Source of the DNA: Symbiodinium natans
Lineage: Eukaryota; Sar; Dinophyceae; Suessiales; Symbiodiniaceae
Assembly: GCA_905221605.1 (NCBI GenBank)
Contig: CAJNDS010001402.1
Location: 670,001-734,000, forward strand
Reading direction: 5' to 3'
Length of the DNA: 64,000 nt
Shown: positions 10,216 to 20,985 of the stretch, in pieces
Numbering within the stretch: the stretch's first letter is position 1
How the letters are laid out: the number at the start of each line of letters is the position of its first letter
Made by a program: the position numbers and the translations under genes
Notes under the pieces: generated by a model
Seen by the model: only the letters and a program-made list of their open reading frames with translations
The model's database searches: none
Told to the model about the DNA's origin: nothing

Positions 10216-10579
10216 TGTTGGGTCAGAGGGCTCCGCACGGAAGAACCCTTCGCGATGTTTTCGGGAAAAATTCGAGCCAACCTAAGGCTCGAAGCCCACC
10301 CTCATGGTGCCACCCTTTCAGGCTCCGGTCGCCACCGCTGCTGCCACCGCTGCCGCCTCCGCCGCACGCTCCTACGCTCGGGAGCCTTCCCCAAATTGAG
10401 TCATTTTTTTCTGGGGAGGTCCTTGGCCCTTCTTCGGGTTGGACCCTCAGACTCTTAGATCCCTCAAAGCTTTGTTCGGATTCCCTGGTTTTGGGGAGGC
10501 ATGCAACTGCGACCCCTGCTGGTGGAACTTGGCACGCGTTCTCGGCACACACCCCCCAAATTCCCCCAAAGTCCAAGCC

Positions 10580-10660
10580 TTTTGACTCAAACCCTAAACC
10601 CTAAACCCTAAACCCTAGACCCTAAACCCTAAACCCTAAACTGGCCCTAAACCCTAAAAG
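10580..10660. repeat. Interstitial CCCTAAA telomere-like array
   Basis: About ten CCCTAAA units with one CCCTAGA variant and a CTGGCC interruption. An opposite-orientation TTTAGGG cluster sits at about 10795-10860. The two flank one exon-like island, so these are internal, not a chromosome end. Confidence 0.9.
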
Positions 10661-10672
10661 GGCCCTGCTGAG

Positions 10673-10766
10673 GCCTGTGGGACCTCCCAGCAGCATCGAG
10701 GCGATCATGGCCTCCAGGTCCATGGCTGAAGCTGCTTCTTGGGCATCTTGTCTGCAAGCTCACAGG
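10673..10766 (+). CDS. Exon of unknown gene, paralogue of 11209-11281
   Basis: The exon follows a TGCTGAG acceptor and ends at a GTCCAA donor. The frame contains SSIEAIMASRSMAEAASW then ASCLQAHR. The same S-M-x-E-x-A-S-W-x-S-x-L-Q pattern recurs about 500 bp downstream. It lies between two telomere-like arrays. Function unknown. Confidence 0.42.
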
Positions 10767-11208
10767 GTCCAACGTGCTCAGTGACTCTTATACAGGGTTT
10801 AGGGTTTTAGGGTTTGGGGTTTAGGGTTTTGGGTCTAGTATTAAGGGTTTAGGGTTTAGGTTTTAGTTTTGAGGGCTAGGGGTGCTCTTCTCGTGAATGC
10901 TTGGACTTCTATGTGGGTTTGAGTTTCAACTAAGTGGGTACCTGGTTCCGTTGGGAGAGATCTCCAATTTGTGAACGTCCTCAACCCCACATTGGCTAGA
11001 TCATATAGTCAAGACCTTGCAAGGAAGCAGATCGCTGCTTTTGTAGGAAGCTCGGATTTCATGTGTAGACATCTGAGTCGCCCCTTCAAACGAGACAGTC
11101 GGGGTGTTTAGGTATGTAGCCTCTGGAAGCCACAAGAAAGCCCCAGGTCTCGCCATCACGGAACTCGAGCCCTGAACCCCATGCATTCAAACGCACATGC
11201 TGTTGCAG

Positions 11209-11281
11209 ACTGACAGCGGCGACAACTACAAGTCGATGGTCGAGACAGCTTCATGGGTATCTCGCCTGCAATGTGTGCGAC
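11209..11281 (+). CDS. Exon of unknown gene, paralogue of 10673-10766
   Basis: Clear TTGCAG acceptor, phase-0 frame TDSGDNYKSMVETASW then VSRLQCVRR, and a GTCCTG donor. The sequence around the donor (GACGTCCTGAACCCCAATCTGGC) resembles 10975-11000, so part of the intron is duplicated as well as the exon. Confidence 0.42.
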
Positions 11282-12094
11282 GTCCTGAACCCCAATCTGG
11301 CTAGGGTAAAGGTCACGACCAGACAAGGAAAGTGTTTGTTTGTTTTGAGGGAGGGGGCGGGAGGGTGGGCAGGGGGTGTCCTATCACACCCGAGTCGTGA
11401 GCGTGCGGGGGAGCCTTCACGGAAGAGGGCCTGTGCAAGCTGACGATCGGGATTTGTCAAGGTCAGTCTCAAATTTTGATGGCGATATTTATGGGAAGCT
11501 CAGCACTTGACTCAGCAGTCAGGAATCCCTCTTATCAATGTGTTGCCCGACTGCCCGATTCCTTTGTTACTGTAAATACGACTACGACTACGACTTCAAG
11601 CTTAAGATGCGCTGATGCGCGTCCATTGCGCACCAGCCACAACAGTACAGCCGCAGGAACGCCTGTGAAGCTCTCAAATGAATCTCAAATGAATCTCGAA
11701 TCTTTTGGAATTCGGGATCAAGAAAAGGGCTCAAGGGGACTTAGGCTTTTTGGGTGCTGGGTGCAAGTTTGGCGCATCTTTTGCTTGCAACACTTTCCCT
11801 TACATCTATGTTTTTTCATATGACGCACTGCAGCTGGCCAGGTGCGTTGTCTGACCTGCTTTGAGTTTTGAACCCTAAACTTGGCCCTAAACCTAAGGCA
11901 GGAAGAACGATGAGAACGGTGCGGCAGTTCTTTTCATTTTCGAAGGAAGCCTCCAGGACTCAGGGTTTAGAGAACTAGGCGGATAGGTTTGATGGTTTTC
12001 GGCTTAGGGATACTGGGATGCATTGTGGTGCCTTTTTGGGGGGTCTCCGGTATGGCCGGTAGTAGTCTATATCAAAAAAAGTGCTTAATTACAG

Positions 12095-12187
12095 CACTTG
12101 ATTTGCCACTGGAGGAGCAAGTCCCCTTCGCCTTCGGCGGAGGACGCTGCGTCCGCTCCGGCGCAGGAAGCTGGACCTGGGTCTGAG
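12095..12187 (+). CDS. Gene B exon (Ala/Ser/Pro-rich linker)
   Basis: The exon follows an ATTACAG acceptor in phase 0 and ends at a GC donor (GCTGTC). It reads HLICHWRSKSPSPSAEDAAS then APAQEAGPGSE, a low-complexity linker typical of a coding region. It is followed by further + strand islands. Confidence 0.42.
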
Positions 12188-12364
12188 GCTGTCGGGTTTC
12201 GAGTCTACCTTTAAATGCCACACTTCCAAACTGTCATAGTCATGGTCTATTACACCTCAACATTGGCATGAACGACGGTTGAAGACAGCAGAGTGTCTCA
12301 AGCCAGGTGTTTTCCGTTTTAAGATTGTGAGCTTCTGGTTCCGGGTTTGGGGGGGCTTCTGCAG

Positions 12365-12406
12365 GACTGCTGCTTCAAGTCCTTCAAAAATTGGCTTGAT
12401 CCAGAG
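12365..12406 (+). CDS. Gene B small exon
   Basis: The exon follows CTTCTGCAG. The phase-0 frame reads DCCFKSFKNWLDPE and ends at a GC donor (GCTACC). It joins the preceding exon in phase. A second frame stays open much longer (to a TAG near 12494), so the frame is not certain. Confidence 0.33.
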
Positions 12407-12572
12407 GCTACCTTTGGCACATGAGACCTTCCTGCGGAGCTGCACAGCGATGAGTCCCTTGCGTCAGCAATTAGCCGGACCACCTGGGTTTTAGGGTAGT
12501 TTGATGGTTTGGGGATAACTGTAGGGTTGGAATGCGTCTGGCGGCTCTTCTATTTCGTCGCTGCGCATGCAG

Positions 12573-12795
12573 GCCCCGAAATTCGCAACCCACAATGGAA
12601 TCCTTGGACCCAGGACGGCAAGCTGACGATGAGCTGTAGTTTTGATCCCCGGAGTCTTGCCTGGCGGCATTGGCAACGAATCATAGCAAATTACGGGCAT
12701 GTTTTTTGGCTTCCGCATGCTGACCGTGCATGCGTATATGTGCAGCAGTTTGTTGAATCTTGTATAGATATAGGTATCATTTTCGCATGGACATA
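12573..12795 (+). CDS. Gene B exon
   Basis: After an ATGCAG acceptor the frame reads PEIRNPQWNPWTQDGK then SFDPRSLAWRHWQRIIA and stays open to a stop at 12794. Trp and charged residues make it convincing as coding. The 3' end is uncertain. A TA-rich stretch follows at 12820-12900. Confidence 0.45.
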
Positions 12796-13077
12796 GGTAA
12801 CCCACGATCAGCCGAATGTTCTATACATGTATATTATATATATATACACATTTATATACATAAATATATAGTTAATACATACTTACGTACAGACATACAT
12901 ATGTATGCAGGACAACGGTAAAGTAATGGCGCTTGTATACACATAGTTCGCACACCAGATTGGAGGACTCTTCTTGGCAGGCAGGTGCCCTATGAACGGT
13001 CATAATTTGGGTCTTATAAGGCGCATGCCTAAAAGCCAGTAGGCTAGAGATTTGGGGCTATATTTCCCTACTTGCAG

Positions 13078-13149
13078 CGGAGGCAACCCGAATCGTTCCT
13101 ACAGCATGGGAGATGCCAAACTATGATGCCTGCCCTTCCTTCCAAGGAG
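13078..13149 (+). CDS. Gene B exon
   Basis: The exon follows a CTTGCAG acceptor, reads EATRIVPTAWEMPNYDACPS, and ends in phase 1 at a GTAGGG donor. A further island after ACTGCAG at about 13198 (RETTGHLEGRRLSVGG) would continue the frame in phase. Confidence 0.45.
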
Positions 13150-13447
13150 GTAGGGAGGCGGCCCACGAAATTCGTCGAACTGCAGCTCGGGAAACAACGG
13201 GGCATTTGGAGGGACGGAGGCTCAGCGTTGGAGGCTTAGGGAGGGGCTTTGTGGGTCTGGGGTAGGTTTCCCAGCAGGCTGTCGGAATTCAGCGCGAGGG
13301 CGTTGCAGCATGTTCGACCTGCATGTGGCAACACTGCCGGCATTTCAGCCTCGCTTCTCATCCCCAAACACTTCAGCCTTCTAAGCCATAAATCCCAACT
13401 CTAAATCCCCGAACCTTAAGCCCTGTGTATGTCTTGTGCACGCCGAG

Positions 13448-13509
13448 CATGGCGACTCAATGATTCCCACATCTCGCCCATGGCAGACGCGTACCTTCTA
13501 ATGCCTGAG
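13448..13509 (+). CDS. Gene B exon
   Basis: The frame reads WRLNDSHISPMADAYLLMPE and ends in phase 0 at a GC donor (GCCCCT). It joins the next exon in phase. The acceptor (CGCCGAG) is ordinary. Confidence 0.4.
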
Positions 13510-13629
13510 GCCCCTTCAGGCACTGGCTCCCGACACTTGCCTAAGCCTGCAAACCCTCCCTCACAAGACCGGGCCCTACGGTGAAATGCCTCAACATGCG
13601 GATGGCAAGTCCTCTTCCTGTGACCGTAG

Positions 13630-13767
13630 AGGGTGTCGAGGTTTTTTAATGCGTGCCGTGGTGAGCGCGCGATGATCTTGCGACCCTCTGCTGTCGCTTT
13701 TCCGGAGATTCTTCAGCTGATGCTGTCTTGCAGCTCGAACTCCCCAAGCTTTCAAGATGTCTTCCAG
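13630..13767 (+). CDS. Gene B exon
   Basis: A 46-codon phase-0 exon after CCGTAG, reading RVSRFFNACRGERAMIL then RPSAVAFPEILQLMLSC and ending at a GC donor (GCATGC). Phase fits both neighbours. Confidence 0.5.
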
Positions 13768-13821
13768 GCATGCTGAATATAGGGGCCGAGTGAATAAGGC
13801 GACTTTACGGCGGTCTTTCAG

Positions 13822-14085
13822 GGCTTCGGGCCAGCTGTTTTGTTCCTTAGCACTGGGCTGCCAGGAGTCATTTTGAAAAACGTCCGGGCATCTAAGATGT
13901 TACCCTCTTGGGGAGCCCACGGAGAAGTCAAGGGAGGCAGACTGCCCTTGGCATCTGCGTTAATGTGGACGCTGCTGCCTGTATCTGTTGCTGGCCGGTT
14001 TTCCGGGCGCTGTGCCAATGTGGAGTTCATGGCATGCCATGTCCCTATACCACCACTGATATACTTCTTGAAATCTTATGGGGGG
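13822..14085 (+). CDS. Gene B exon with hydrophobic segments
   Basis: An 88-codon exon after CTTTCAG, reading GFGPAVLFLSTGLPGVILKN, later LASALMWTLLPVSVAG and CHVPIPPLIYFLKSY. At least two segments are hydrophobic enough to be membrane helices. It probably ends at a GC donor near 14086. With its neighbours this makes a gene of eight or more exons (12.1-14.5 kb) that I cannot assign to a family. Confidence 0.52.
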
Positions 14086-14381
14086 GCTCTAGCACCTTAA
14101 GGGTTTTGGAGCAATCCGGGTATGACACTAAACCCTGAATCCAACCCGAGACCATACGAAGCCCTTCAAAGACTTTAAAGTCGCCCTCAAACACGGCACA
14201 GCTGCAACGATCAGCAGCCAGCTGTAGTACATCGCTTAAATCTTGTAACCCTGTTTAAAAAGGGTTCATTTGGGGGTTTATAGGGCTTATAAGGCTGCCT
14301 AAACTTACACCCTATATTGCTGTAAGCCTTGTGGCCATCTTAGGCCCTAACAACCCCGCAAACCCTTCGGCGTGATCGAAG

Positions 14382-14444
14382 GGCTCAATCCGGACGATCC
14401 GAGCCCGAGCCAGATTTCCTTCCCAGATTCTCCAGTCGACCTCG
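14382..14444 (+). CDS. Gene B exon, acidic/Pro-rich
   Basis: The exon follows ATCGAAG; its frame reads LNPDDPSPSQISFPDSPVDL and ends at a GTTGGA donor. A further island (CAACTGGAGGACTC..., about 14520-14570) follows. Confidence 0.38.
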
Positions 14445-16192
14445 GTTGGAAACCGATCTAGGGTTGGCTTCCGGTTTTAGGGCTTTAGTTTGTCTCATTA
14501 TTCGGGGTAAGAAGAACCAGCAACTGGAGGACTCTGGCTTAAGTCGCCATCCCCACCTCCTCTTGGAGCTCAGGTTTAAAAGGTCTGGGTTGTGGAGGCG
14601 AAGGCCTCCCCCCTCACGCAGGCCCATGGCAGGAGAAAAAGAGTCCTTCTAAGCCACTTACCGAGATGCATGATTTGGTTGCAGTGATTCCCTCAGTCTT
14701 GTGGGCCGATGTGCTGCTGCCGCCTTTTTCTTTTTGCGCCGGCACGGACGCTGTGATGCAGCCTTACAGACCTTGCCGCGACTTTGTTGTTGTCCTCTCC
14801 CGAGGCTTGAGACTTTGCTGGAACCGTGAATCCTACGCTCACACCTTGCATGAATTGTAGGCTCTTATTCTCTCGCTCTGGAAGTGAATGAAGCTCAAGT
14901 TACTTTCTTGCCCTGATTGCCTTGCTGCCTAGAGTAGAAGTTTCCGCCAGAATGCGCCATCAGTCCGACAGCCTTCTTGGAGTGCACCACCAACCCCTGA
15001 AGCGCCAAGCAAATGAGTGACAGGCTGGGATTGAGCCTGAGTGGCGGTTCCAGGTGCAACGCCCGAAGCTGGCTCCAGTCAATTCACCAAACATGTCTTG
15101 CCTCAGGGCAGCGTGATTGCAGCGGGGATGACGCGGCGACAGTGGTGATGCAGTCCCAACGCTCTAATTCTACGCAGGGTTTCTCAGCTGTAAAGTCGTT
15201 ATTGATGACGATTCAGAACACCCCAAGGACGGTTTCCGAACCCAGAATCCAATCCACTCGTTGTGTTTGAATTTGGGGTTTCCATGCGCCCATGGGCCTG
15301 GACGAATGACGCACACGGAGAAGAGGCAGACGCAGCTTTAGTTTCCTAGTATTTTGGTACATACATGTCGGCATTGGTGGCGCTCGCATTGTGGTTTGGA
15401 TGCTTGGCCTTCCATTGCTTTCCCTTCATCTTCGCGACTCTCTGTCACTCTCTATTGTGAATGTCGAATATCGACCCAACTCCTTGATCTCCGTCCCATG
15501 CTTCTTCGGTTGAATTGATGCAGATCACGTAGTTCCAACCATCATTATCGCGCTCTCGAAAGTGTACAAGTTTTTGACCGAGTTGTCGTTTGCGAGAATG
15601 GCTCTGTTGAGCAGCAGGCAAACATGCGATCCTGAGCATGCTTTTTGCCTTGAAGCTCAAGTAGCAACTGCGGATCTGGTCCTTACACAGTCTTGAAACC
15701 CATGCTCCCCTCCAAGCCCCCAAAGTCTCCGAAGCCTGCAACATCCGGGAACCCTTCAACTGCCCAGCTGCCCCTGAAGCCCCGAACCCTAAAACCCCCG
15801 GAGCCCTTTTGGAAGCCACGCACCTCGGGCAAACAGGGCCGCTTGGTACAAGGAGGGCATCCTAGGCCTGCTGAGTGCTTGGAAGGATTTTGTTCTCAAT
15901 TGCGACTAGTCTGCAGGTTTCGTTTGCGCTTTCTGCGCTTTTGAGACGTCAGTTGTGATTTTTTGCATTTTTGCACTTAGACTTTGGAAAGGATTCTCCA
16001 AGCAGGTGGTGCTTGTCGGCATGGTATCAGGTCTGAGTACGCTGCATCAGCCTGCATGATCCTTGTATAGGCTGCAAGTTATGTGTACCAAGGCGCATCA
16101 GCTCTGAACACACAAGTTGGCTGTGGAATAGAGTGTGCTTCACATTAATTAGGGGCCCCAGGGCATATTGTTGCGGTTTGATGCATCGCCAG
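14445..16192. other. Weak coding islands, no firm gene
   Basis: ORFs at 14666-14860, 15013-15270 and 15693-15944 (+) and 15445-15819 (-) have partly protein-like composition but no consistent splice chain. The minus ORF ends with FRERDNDGWNYVICINS, which is the most protein-like stretch. The remainder is telomere-motif-rich intergenic or intronic DNA. Confidence 0.3.
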
Positions 16193-16260
16193 CCCTTGGC
16201 ACGGGCGTCCTCTACGGGGCGACCAATGCATTGGTGGGCCACCCCATGGACACCGTCAAG
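16193..16260 (+). CDS. Mitochondrial carrier (SLC25) exon: first signature motif
   Basis: The frame reads LGTGVLYGATNALVG then HPMDTVK. This is helix 1 of a mitochondrial carrier followed by the first PxDxxK signature. Such proteins have three repeats of about 100 residues and exchange metabolites across the mitochondrial inner membrane. The exon starts after CATCGCCAG and ends in phase 0 at a GC donor (GCCGGT, 16261). Exons with the second (PIEYAK) and third (PLETLK) signatures lie downstream on the same strand, at 41.4 and 43.8 kb. The substrate cannot be told from these fragments. Confidence 0.83.
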
Positions 16261-16418
16261 GCCGGTTTTCGTCTTGTAGACTCTAGCCCAGGGATGACGG
16301 GAGCCAGTAGGTAATGCAGTTCGTGTCCACGGTGCTGTGGGACACCGCTGTGTGGAAGCGCATCGCTGTTGGGCGCACGCGCCTTCCTTGAAAGCCCTCT
16401 TTTGAAGAGCTCCTGCAG

Positions 16419-16436
16419 GCCAAGATGCAGGCCCAG
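16419..16436 (+). CDS. Mitochondrial carrier 18-nt exon (AKMQAQ)
   Basis: After CTCCTGCAG the six codons AKMQAQ continue HPMDTVK exactly as in carriers, where the signature is followed by a K/R-x-Q motif. The exon ends at a GTGGGG donor. The 158-nt intron before it is GC-AG. Confidence 0.7.
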
Positions 16437-16783
16437 GTGGGGAGGGTGCCGAGCGTTCAGACTGTTTTATATGTATTTCTATTTAGATTTATATACCCAG
16501 AGTCCCATTCTGGGCACCTTGTCCTCTACATGTTAATTCAGTGCCCCCGGAACAAAGCGACCGTAACTTAGAGCTCTGGCTAGATGGGGAGGGCCACCCT
16601 CGTCCAGTGTAGGGGCTGCTCTGGATGAACAAGGCGAAGTTGTCAAGAAGGGCGGGTAGGATTCACGAGTACGGCTGCCCTTACTGTATAGGTCGGGGCT
16701 TGAGGCAGGCTTGCAGGTTGTAGCCTCTACTCCTAAACCCTCAAGCCTAAACCCTAAACTCTAAACCCTTTGGAACGTTGCAG

Positions 16784-16819
16784 GCACCCACAGCCGAATG
16801 CATCAGGTGGCCCCTACAG
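16784..16819 (+). CDS. Possible 36-nt exon
   Basis: It is bounded by a TTGCAG acceptor and a strong GTAAAG donor. The phase-0 frame reads APTAECIRWPLQ. It could follow the carrier exon at 16419 in phase, but I cannot match the residues to the family. Confidence 0.3.
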
Positions 16820-16893
16820 GTAAAGACTTAAAGACTTTGGACTCAGATTCCCTTTGAAAGCTTTGTTTTGGGGTCTAGGGGGTTAGCAGAAAT

Positions 16894-17499
16894 ATGACTA
16901 GCGCCGGCCTCAGCAAGAGGCCCGAGAGGAACTCCAAAGCTTTCGGCGAAGCCCGGCCCTGGCGGGCAGGGGTGCAAAGCGACCGCTGGCGAGGGCTCAG
17001 TGTGGGTAGGATCTCCCGACTCCTTGTCTGGGGGTTAGTGTGCTGTCCGCAGACAGACCGTACGAACTTTGCTGCACGGAGCCCGGGGCCGGCAAGCAGC
17101 TCCTCGCGAGGCACAGTGTCGAGAGCGGAAGACTTACAAGGAGCTATTGCGGAGTTGCGCGCCAAGGCCGAGACCATGAAAGCTGCGGGTGCAGACATGG
17201 AGCAATTCATCCTGGAGCACGTTCGCAGCTTCGTGATTGAGCAAGTTAACCGTGGAGTCGATCCGAATGTGTTGATGGCTGCGGTTCTGGAAGAAGATGC
17301 TGTGCCAGACGATGCTGTCACAGAGTCCTTGTGGGAGCTGGATGACAGTGCAGGAGTAGTTCCGGCAAAGTTTGTCGAGATGTTCTTCCAGCCGATGTGG
17401 AAGTGGGATTGGGATGAGCTGGAGGCTTGGAGGCACTTGCCATCGACGTGCAAAGCAAAGACCGTTCCTGAGATGCACAGCAGTACCACGAGTCCTTGA
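16894..17499 (+). CDS. Intronless 201-aa hypothetical protein
   Basis: ATG-initiated ORF. The N-terminal third is Arg/Ser-rich. From about residue 75 the sequence becomes clearly protein-like: a helical stretch ELRAKAETMKAAGADMEQFI, then VIEQVNRGVDPNVLMAA and a Trp-rich end FFQPMWKWDWDELEAW. No transmembrane helix or known domain is seen. It sits between the carrier exon at 16.4 kb and the nucleotidyltransferase locus. Confidence 0.55.
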   Translation: MTSAGLSKRPERNSKAFGEARPWRAGVQSDRWRGLSVGRISRLLVWGLVCCPQTDRTNFAARSPGPASSSSRGTVSRAEDLQGAIAELRAKAETMKAAGADMEQFILEHVRSFVIEQVNRGVDPNVLMAAVLEEDAVPDDAVTESLWELDDSAGVVPAKFVEMFFQPMWKWDWDELEAWRHLPSTCKAKTVPEMHSSTTSP

Positions 17500-17639
17500 T
17501 TTTTGTGGGTTACATGACCACGAAAAACCGTGAAGCAAGCAAGGACGGCTCTTTGTGGGGTTGTTGTTATGCCAGCCGTTCTCCTTGCCATTCCTCGCCC
17601 AGTCTCCTGGCCCGGGTCTCCCATCCCGCCAAGTGTTTT

Positions 17640-17930
17640 TGGATCACCCCAGAGAATCCCGCAGAAAGTCCTGCCGAGTATCTCTGCAGCGCCCCCGGAG
17701 AAACGCACACAGAGCCGCTCCGAGTATCGCCACCCGACAAATCCCGCTGCGTCCACCCTCAACGAACATTGCGGTGAGTCCCGCTGCTAAAAACAAAAGT
17801 ACCCGCCCCCAGAGAATGCCGCAGGCAATCCTGCCGAACATCTCTGGAGTGTCCGTAGAGAATTTTGCCGAGTATCCTGGTGCGCCCATTTTTCAGAGAA
17901 TCTCTGCCGTGTCCAATTCATCCTGGAGGC
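17640..17930. repeat. Degenerate repeats containing CAGAGAATCCCGCAG
   Basis: Diverged copies of a CAGAGAATxCCGCAGxxxxTCCTGCCGA segment occur near 17653 and 17813, with shortened copies near 17858 and 17897. The ORFs spanning it on both strands are probably repeat artefacts. Confidence 0.6.
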
Positions 17931-18227
17931 CCTTGGAGTGCCGTCTCCAAACAGCAGCCGCGACAGAATCCTGCGGCGCCATATCCCTCCGTACATGTCC
18001 GATAACGGCAGGATGGCTCCCACAGCAATTGGCTGCAGAGCGGGGATGATAGAAGTAAATTTGTATTGTTCTTAATTATGCCGCTGGAACACCTCAGGTT
18101 CACAAGCTGAACCTCGAGCCTCTCCCGTCTATGGCCGAGCGAACCAGGTCGATTGGCATTCCTGTGACTGGGGTTGTGGTTCATTAAGTGGATCTCTTTA
18201 GGTAAGTGCGTTCTGACAGTATGGACA

Positions 18228-19836
18228 ATGGCAAAGAACAACTCTGGGCTCCTTGGCTATGGTAGCGCAGCAACCCAGGTGAAGGGTCGGGCCCCTCAGC
18301 CGGAGGATCCTGTGAACCTCAACCCGAAGCCATCTGAGGAGGTGATGCGACGACTGAAAACCGAGTTGAGTACTTTTTTTGGTGCAGAGGTCTCCTTGCT
18401 CCCCGGGGGATCCTCCAGTCGAACCACCGACTTACCATCGAGTGATTGGGACTACTACTTTGAAGTTCCTGGGGTGGAAGTGGATGAACATCAGAGGGAC
18501 GAGCTCCTGCTGTATCCATCGAAGGCAATGAACTGCACCGCGAAGCTTTCAGAACGGGGGATTGCTATTCAGCTGCAGTGCGGGCTTAGCTTACTTGAGA
18601 TTGTGCCGAGACACGCTACGTACTTCGACTGGGACCGTGTGGAGTTCCCGCGTTTCTTGGGTTGCCTCAATCGTTCGAAGAATGACGAAGACCTACGACT
18701 GTTCCTGGATGACAACCCAGGCGCTCGCATACTCATCCGTGAGCTGAAAGCAGCCTTCAAAGAAGTCGAACCCAAACTTCCCAGCTTTCTTTTGGAGCAC
18801 TTGGTGAAGCGTATGGCGATGACATGTGTTTGTCATGATCCGTGGCGAGGGTTTGTGACGCAGTTGAAGCTTCCCGAAGCCTTCGATGTTGCATGCCACA
18901 CCTTGGAAGAGATTGCCACCCAGTCTCAACGAGGAAGGAACCCCGATCCTTTCTCACCACTTCAAGATCTCTGGGAGGACCTGGAGACTGCCGAGCCGCG
19001 CCGTAAGCAGCTGGGCCGATGTCATAAGGAACTTTCCGTAGGTATAGGGGTGTCGTATGATAATGGTGACGAAGTTCCTTAGCAAGAGCCCAGGCAGAGC
19101 ATCCAGGAATCGTGGCATAAGATGGCGAAGCTGGCAGGCGATCCGAGGTGGGCAAACCGATTCTTGGTACACCTGGAGTATCTGATGACCGCTGGGCGTC
19201 ACAGCTGTGAAACTTTTAAGACCGACCCCTACATCCTTCCGGTTCCTCACTCTGCATATTCGCTGTTCATGGAGTATACGTTAGGGCAAAAGAAGTACCG
19301 CAGCTTCTTAGACGTCAACGACCCAGTAGCGCCCTCACAGATGGCTGGGATGACTGCTGTAGACATGAACAAGTATCAGTTCGATCCAGACCAGCGCAAG
19401 GCAAGACCCGCCGTGTTTCACGGAGGTGGCACCATCACGGATGACCGAACCTATCTGGAGCGCGTCGCGCTCACAATGGAATTCTTGGAGAGAAATGCAC
19501 CAGTTTGAGGAGCTGCGCTACATGCAGGATCTACCGCAGCACATGACACCCATGCGGACCCCTATGCGGGACTTTCGCTCGTTCCGACATGCCATCAAAG
19601 ATTTTCGGCAGGTTGCCCGTGACACTGAGAGATGTCGAGAAAGTCCTTTGAGCGCGGTGAACTTCATGCGAGATACAGACAAGTCCATCCTAGACAGGGA
19701 CATGGACAGGGACTTTCTCTTGGAACTTGCTGCCTGCGTGCAGGTTGGTATGATGACAAACCAAACTGACAGCCGCTTGGCGCCATTCCTCAACAGCAGA
19801 TTTGCCCGTCATAGCTTCCAACTGGCAGATTTGTAG
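18228..19836 (+). CDS. OAS/CD-NTase-like nucleotidyltransferase, reading frame broken twice
   Basis: From ATG 18228 the frame has the nucleotidyltransferase core: GSSSRTTDLPSSDWD (GS plus paired acidic residues, about residues 60-75), SLLEIVPR as the likely third acidic position, then a helical region NPGARILIRELKAAF and LPSFLLEHLVKRMA that resembles the substrate-binding half of OAS1/cGAS-like enzymes. Such enzymes use metal to make 2'-5' or cyclic oligonucleotides, or extend RNA ends. The frame meets TAG at 19080-19082, continues in the same frame (LAGDPRWANRFLVHLEYL), stops at 19506, and continues in the +1 frame (FEELRYMQDLPQHM) to 19836. Short introns (19038-19082 and 19464-19503) would repair both breaks. 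Otherwise this is a decaying gene. Confidence 0.62.
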
Positions 19837-20875
19837 GGGCGCGCGGCTGCTTGCAAAATCTGTTCTGGGGCCTTTGCTTGTAAGGCGCCTCAGTCTTGGG
19901 ATATGTGCCTAGTTTCGGGACTTAAGTTGCTTTTCCAGGAGGCTTGGGATGTATTGGCTTAATTAGTAGGGCGACAGGACTGTTGCGGAGTGCTGAAGCA
20001 TTGCCTTTGAACATGCCGGGTGTTTCAGCTAGCACAGGGCGTGGCATATGCAACCCTCACATATGGTATAACGGCCCCTGAAAACCCGGGCCCAACGGAA
20101 AACCTGAAACCCATAATGCCCCAACCCTGAGAAGCCGGCAGGCTGGCTTCATGACGGGCCAGGCCCGGTTCAGGGTTCAGGGCTTGGTGTTCAGGGCTTA
20201 GGGTCTGCAGTCCAGCGTTGGGGTTTGAATGGCGGATTTAGGCGTGGAGGGTTTTTGGTAGTGCTTTGGGGCTTTGTTGCGTTTGGCCTTCGGCGACATT
20301 ATCACGCCGGCCTTTGAGGACGTTGTGCCACAAGGTCAAACCAAAACTGACCCGTAGAACGAGCGTCAAGCAAGATCACGCAAGAAGCTAGAACAGTCTT
20401 TGCCGTTGCCCAAACTGCGTGGAAATCTAGTCTTGGCCACTAAGAAGCAAGGATTGGCCGAAGTGTAGGAGTCGTCGCAGATCGTCTCAAGGGTTTCAGG
20501 ATCCTTGAATCGTGGAGCCACGCACTTGGCTCAGGCTGAGCTCTTTAGCAGTAGCATGTTAACACAGCAAACAGTTACAAGTTTGTAAGTATAAGTATAC
20601 GTACCAGCACAATCATAAGCCCAACCATGACTACGAGAGAGAGGGCGAGGGGGAGAGAGAGAGAGCGCGAGACCGACAAGCAAATGCGTGAGTGAAGATG
20701 CGTACTACTCCAAGCTTTTCGACTGTTTGTAAAAGCTTATGACTAGGAGCTCCCTTGGGCCCAAGCTTGAAAAAAAAACAGCCCTCAAAGTCCCTTGAAG
20801 ACGAAACAAGAAGACTCAGTCTTCACGGCCGAAGGATGCCACGAGCCCCGAAACCTTAAGCCCCAATAGCTCCAG
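19837..20875. other. Intergenic, no gene seen
   Basis: Contains TTCAGGG/TTTAGGC-like motifs (20140-20240), a GA-rich run (about 20635-20670) and otherwise unstructured sequence. No coding frame is supported over this kilobase. Confidence 0.5.
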
Positions 20876-20985
20876 ATTTGTTGTCCACACCTGGTGGGCC
20901 GTGTCAAAGATGCCATGGCGACCCAGGGTGGCGAAGCAGCAGAATCTGAGCGGCCGAGCGTTGTGACGCTCGTCGAGTCACTCCT
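20876..20985 (+). CDS. Possible exon, unknown gene
   Basis: After a TCCAG acceptor the frame reads HLVGRVKDAMATQGGEAAES then ERPSVVTLVESLL. The composition is convincing but no donor is clear and the neighbours are not identified. Confidence 0.33.

Noticed and set aside
10580..10860. Chromosome end
   Set aside because: Telomere-like arrays are short, in both orientations, and flanked by exon-like sequence on both sides.
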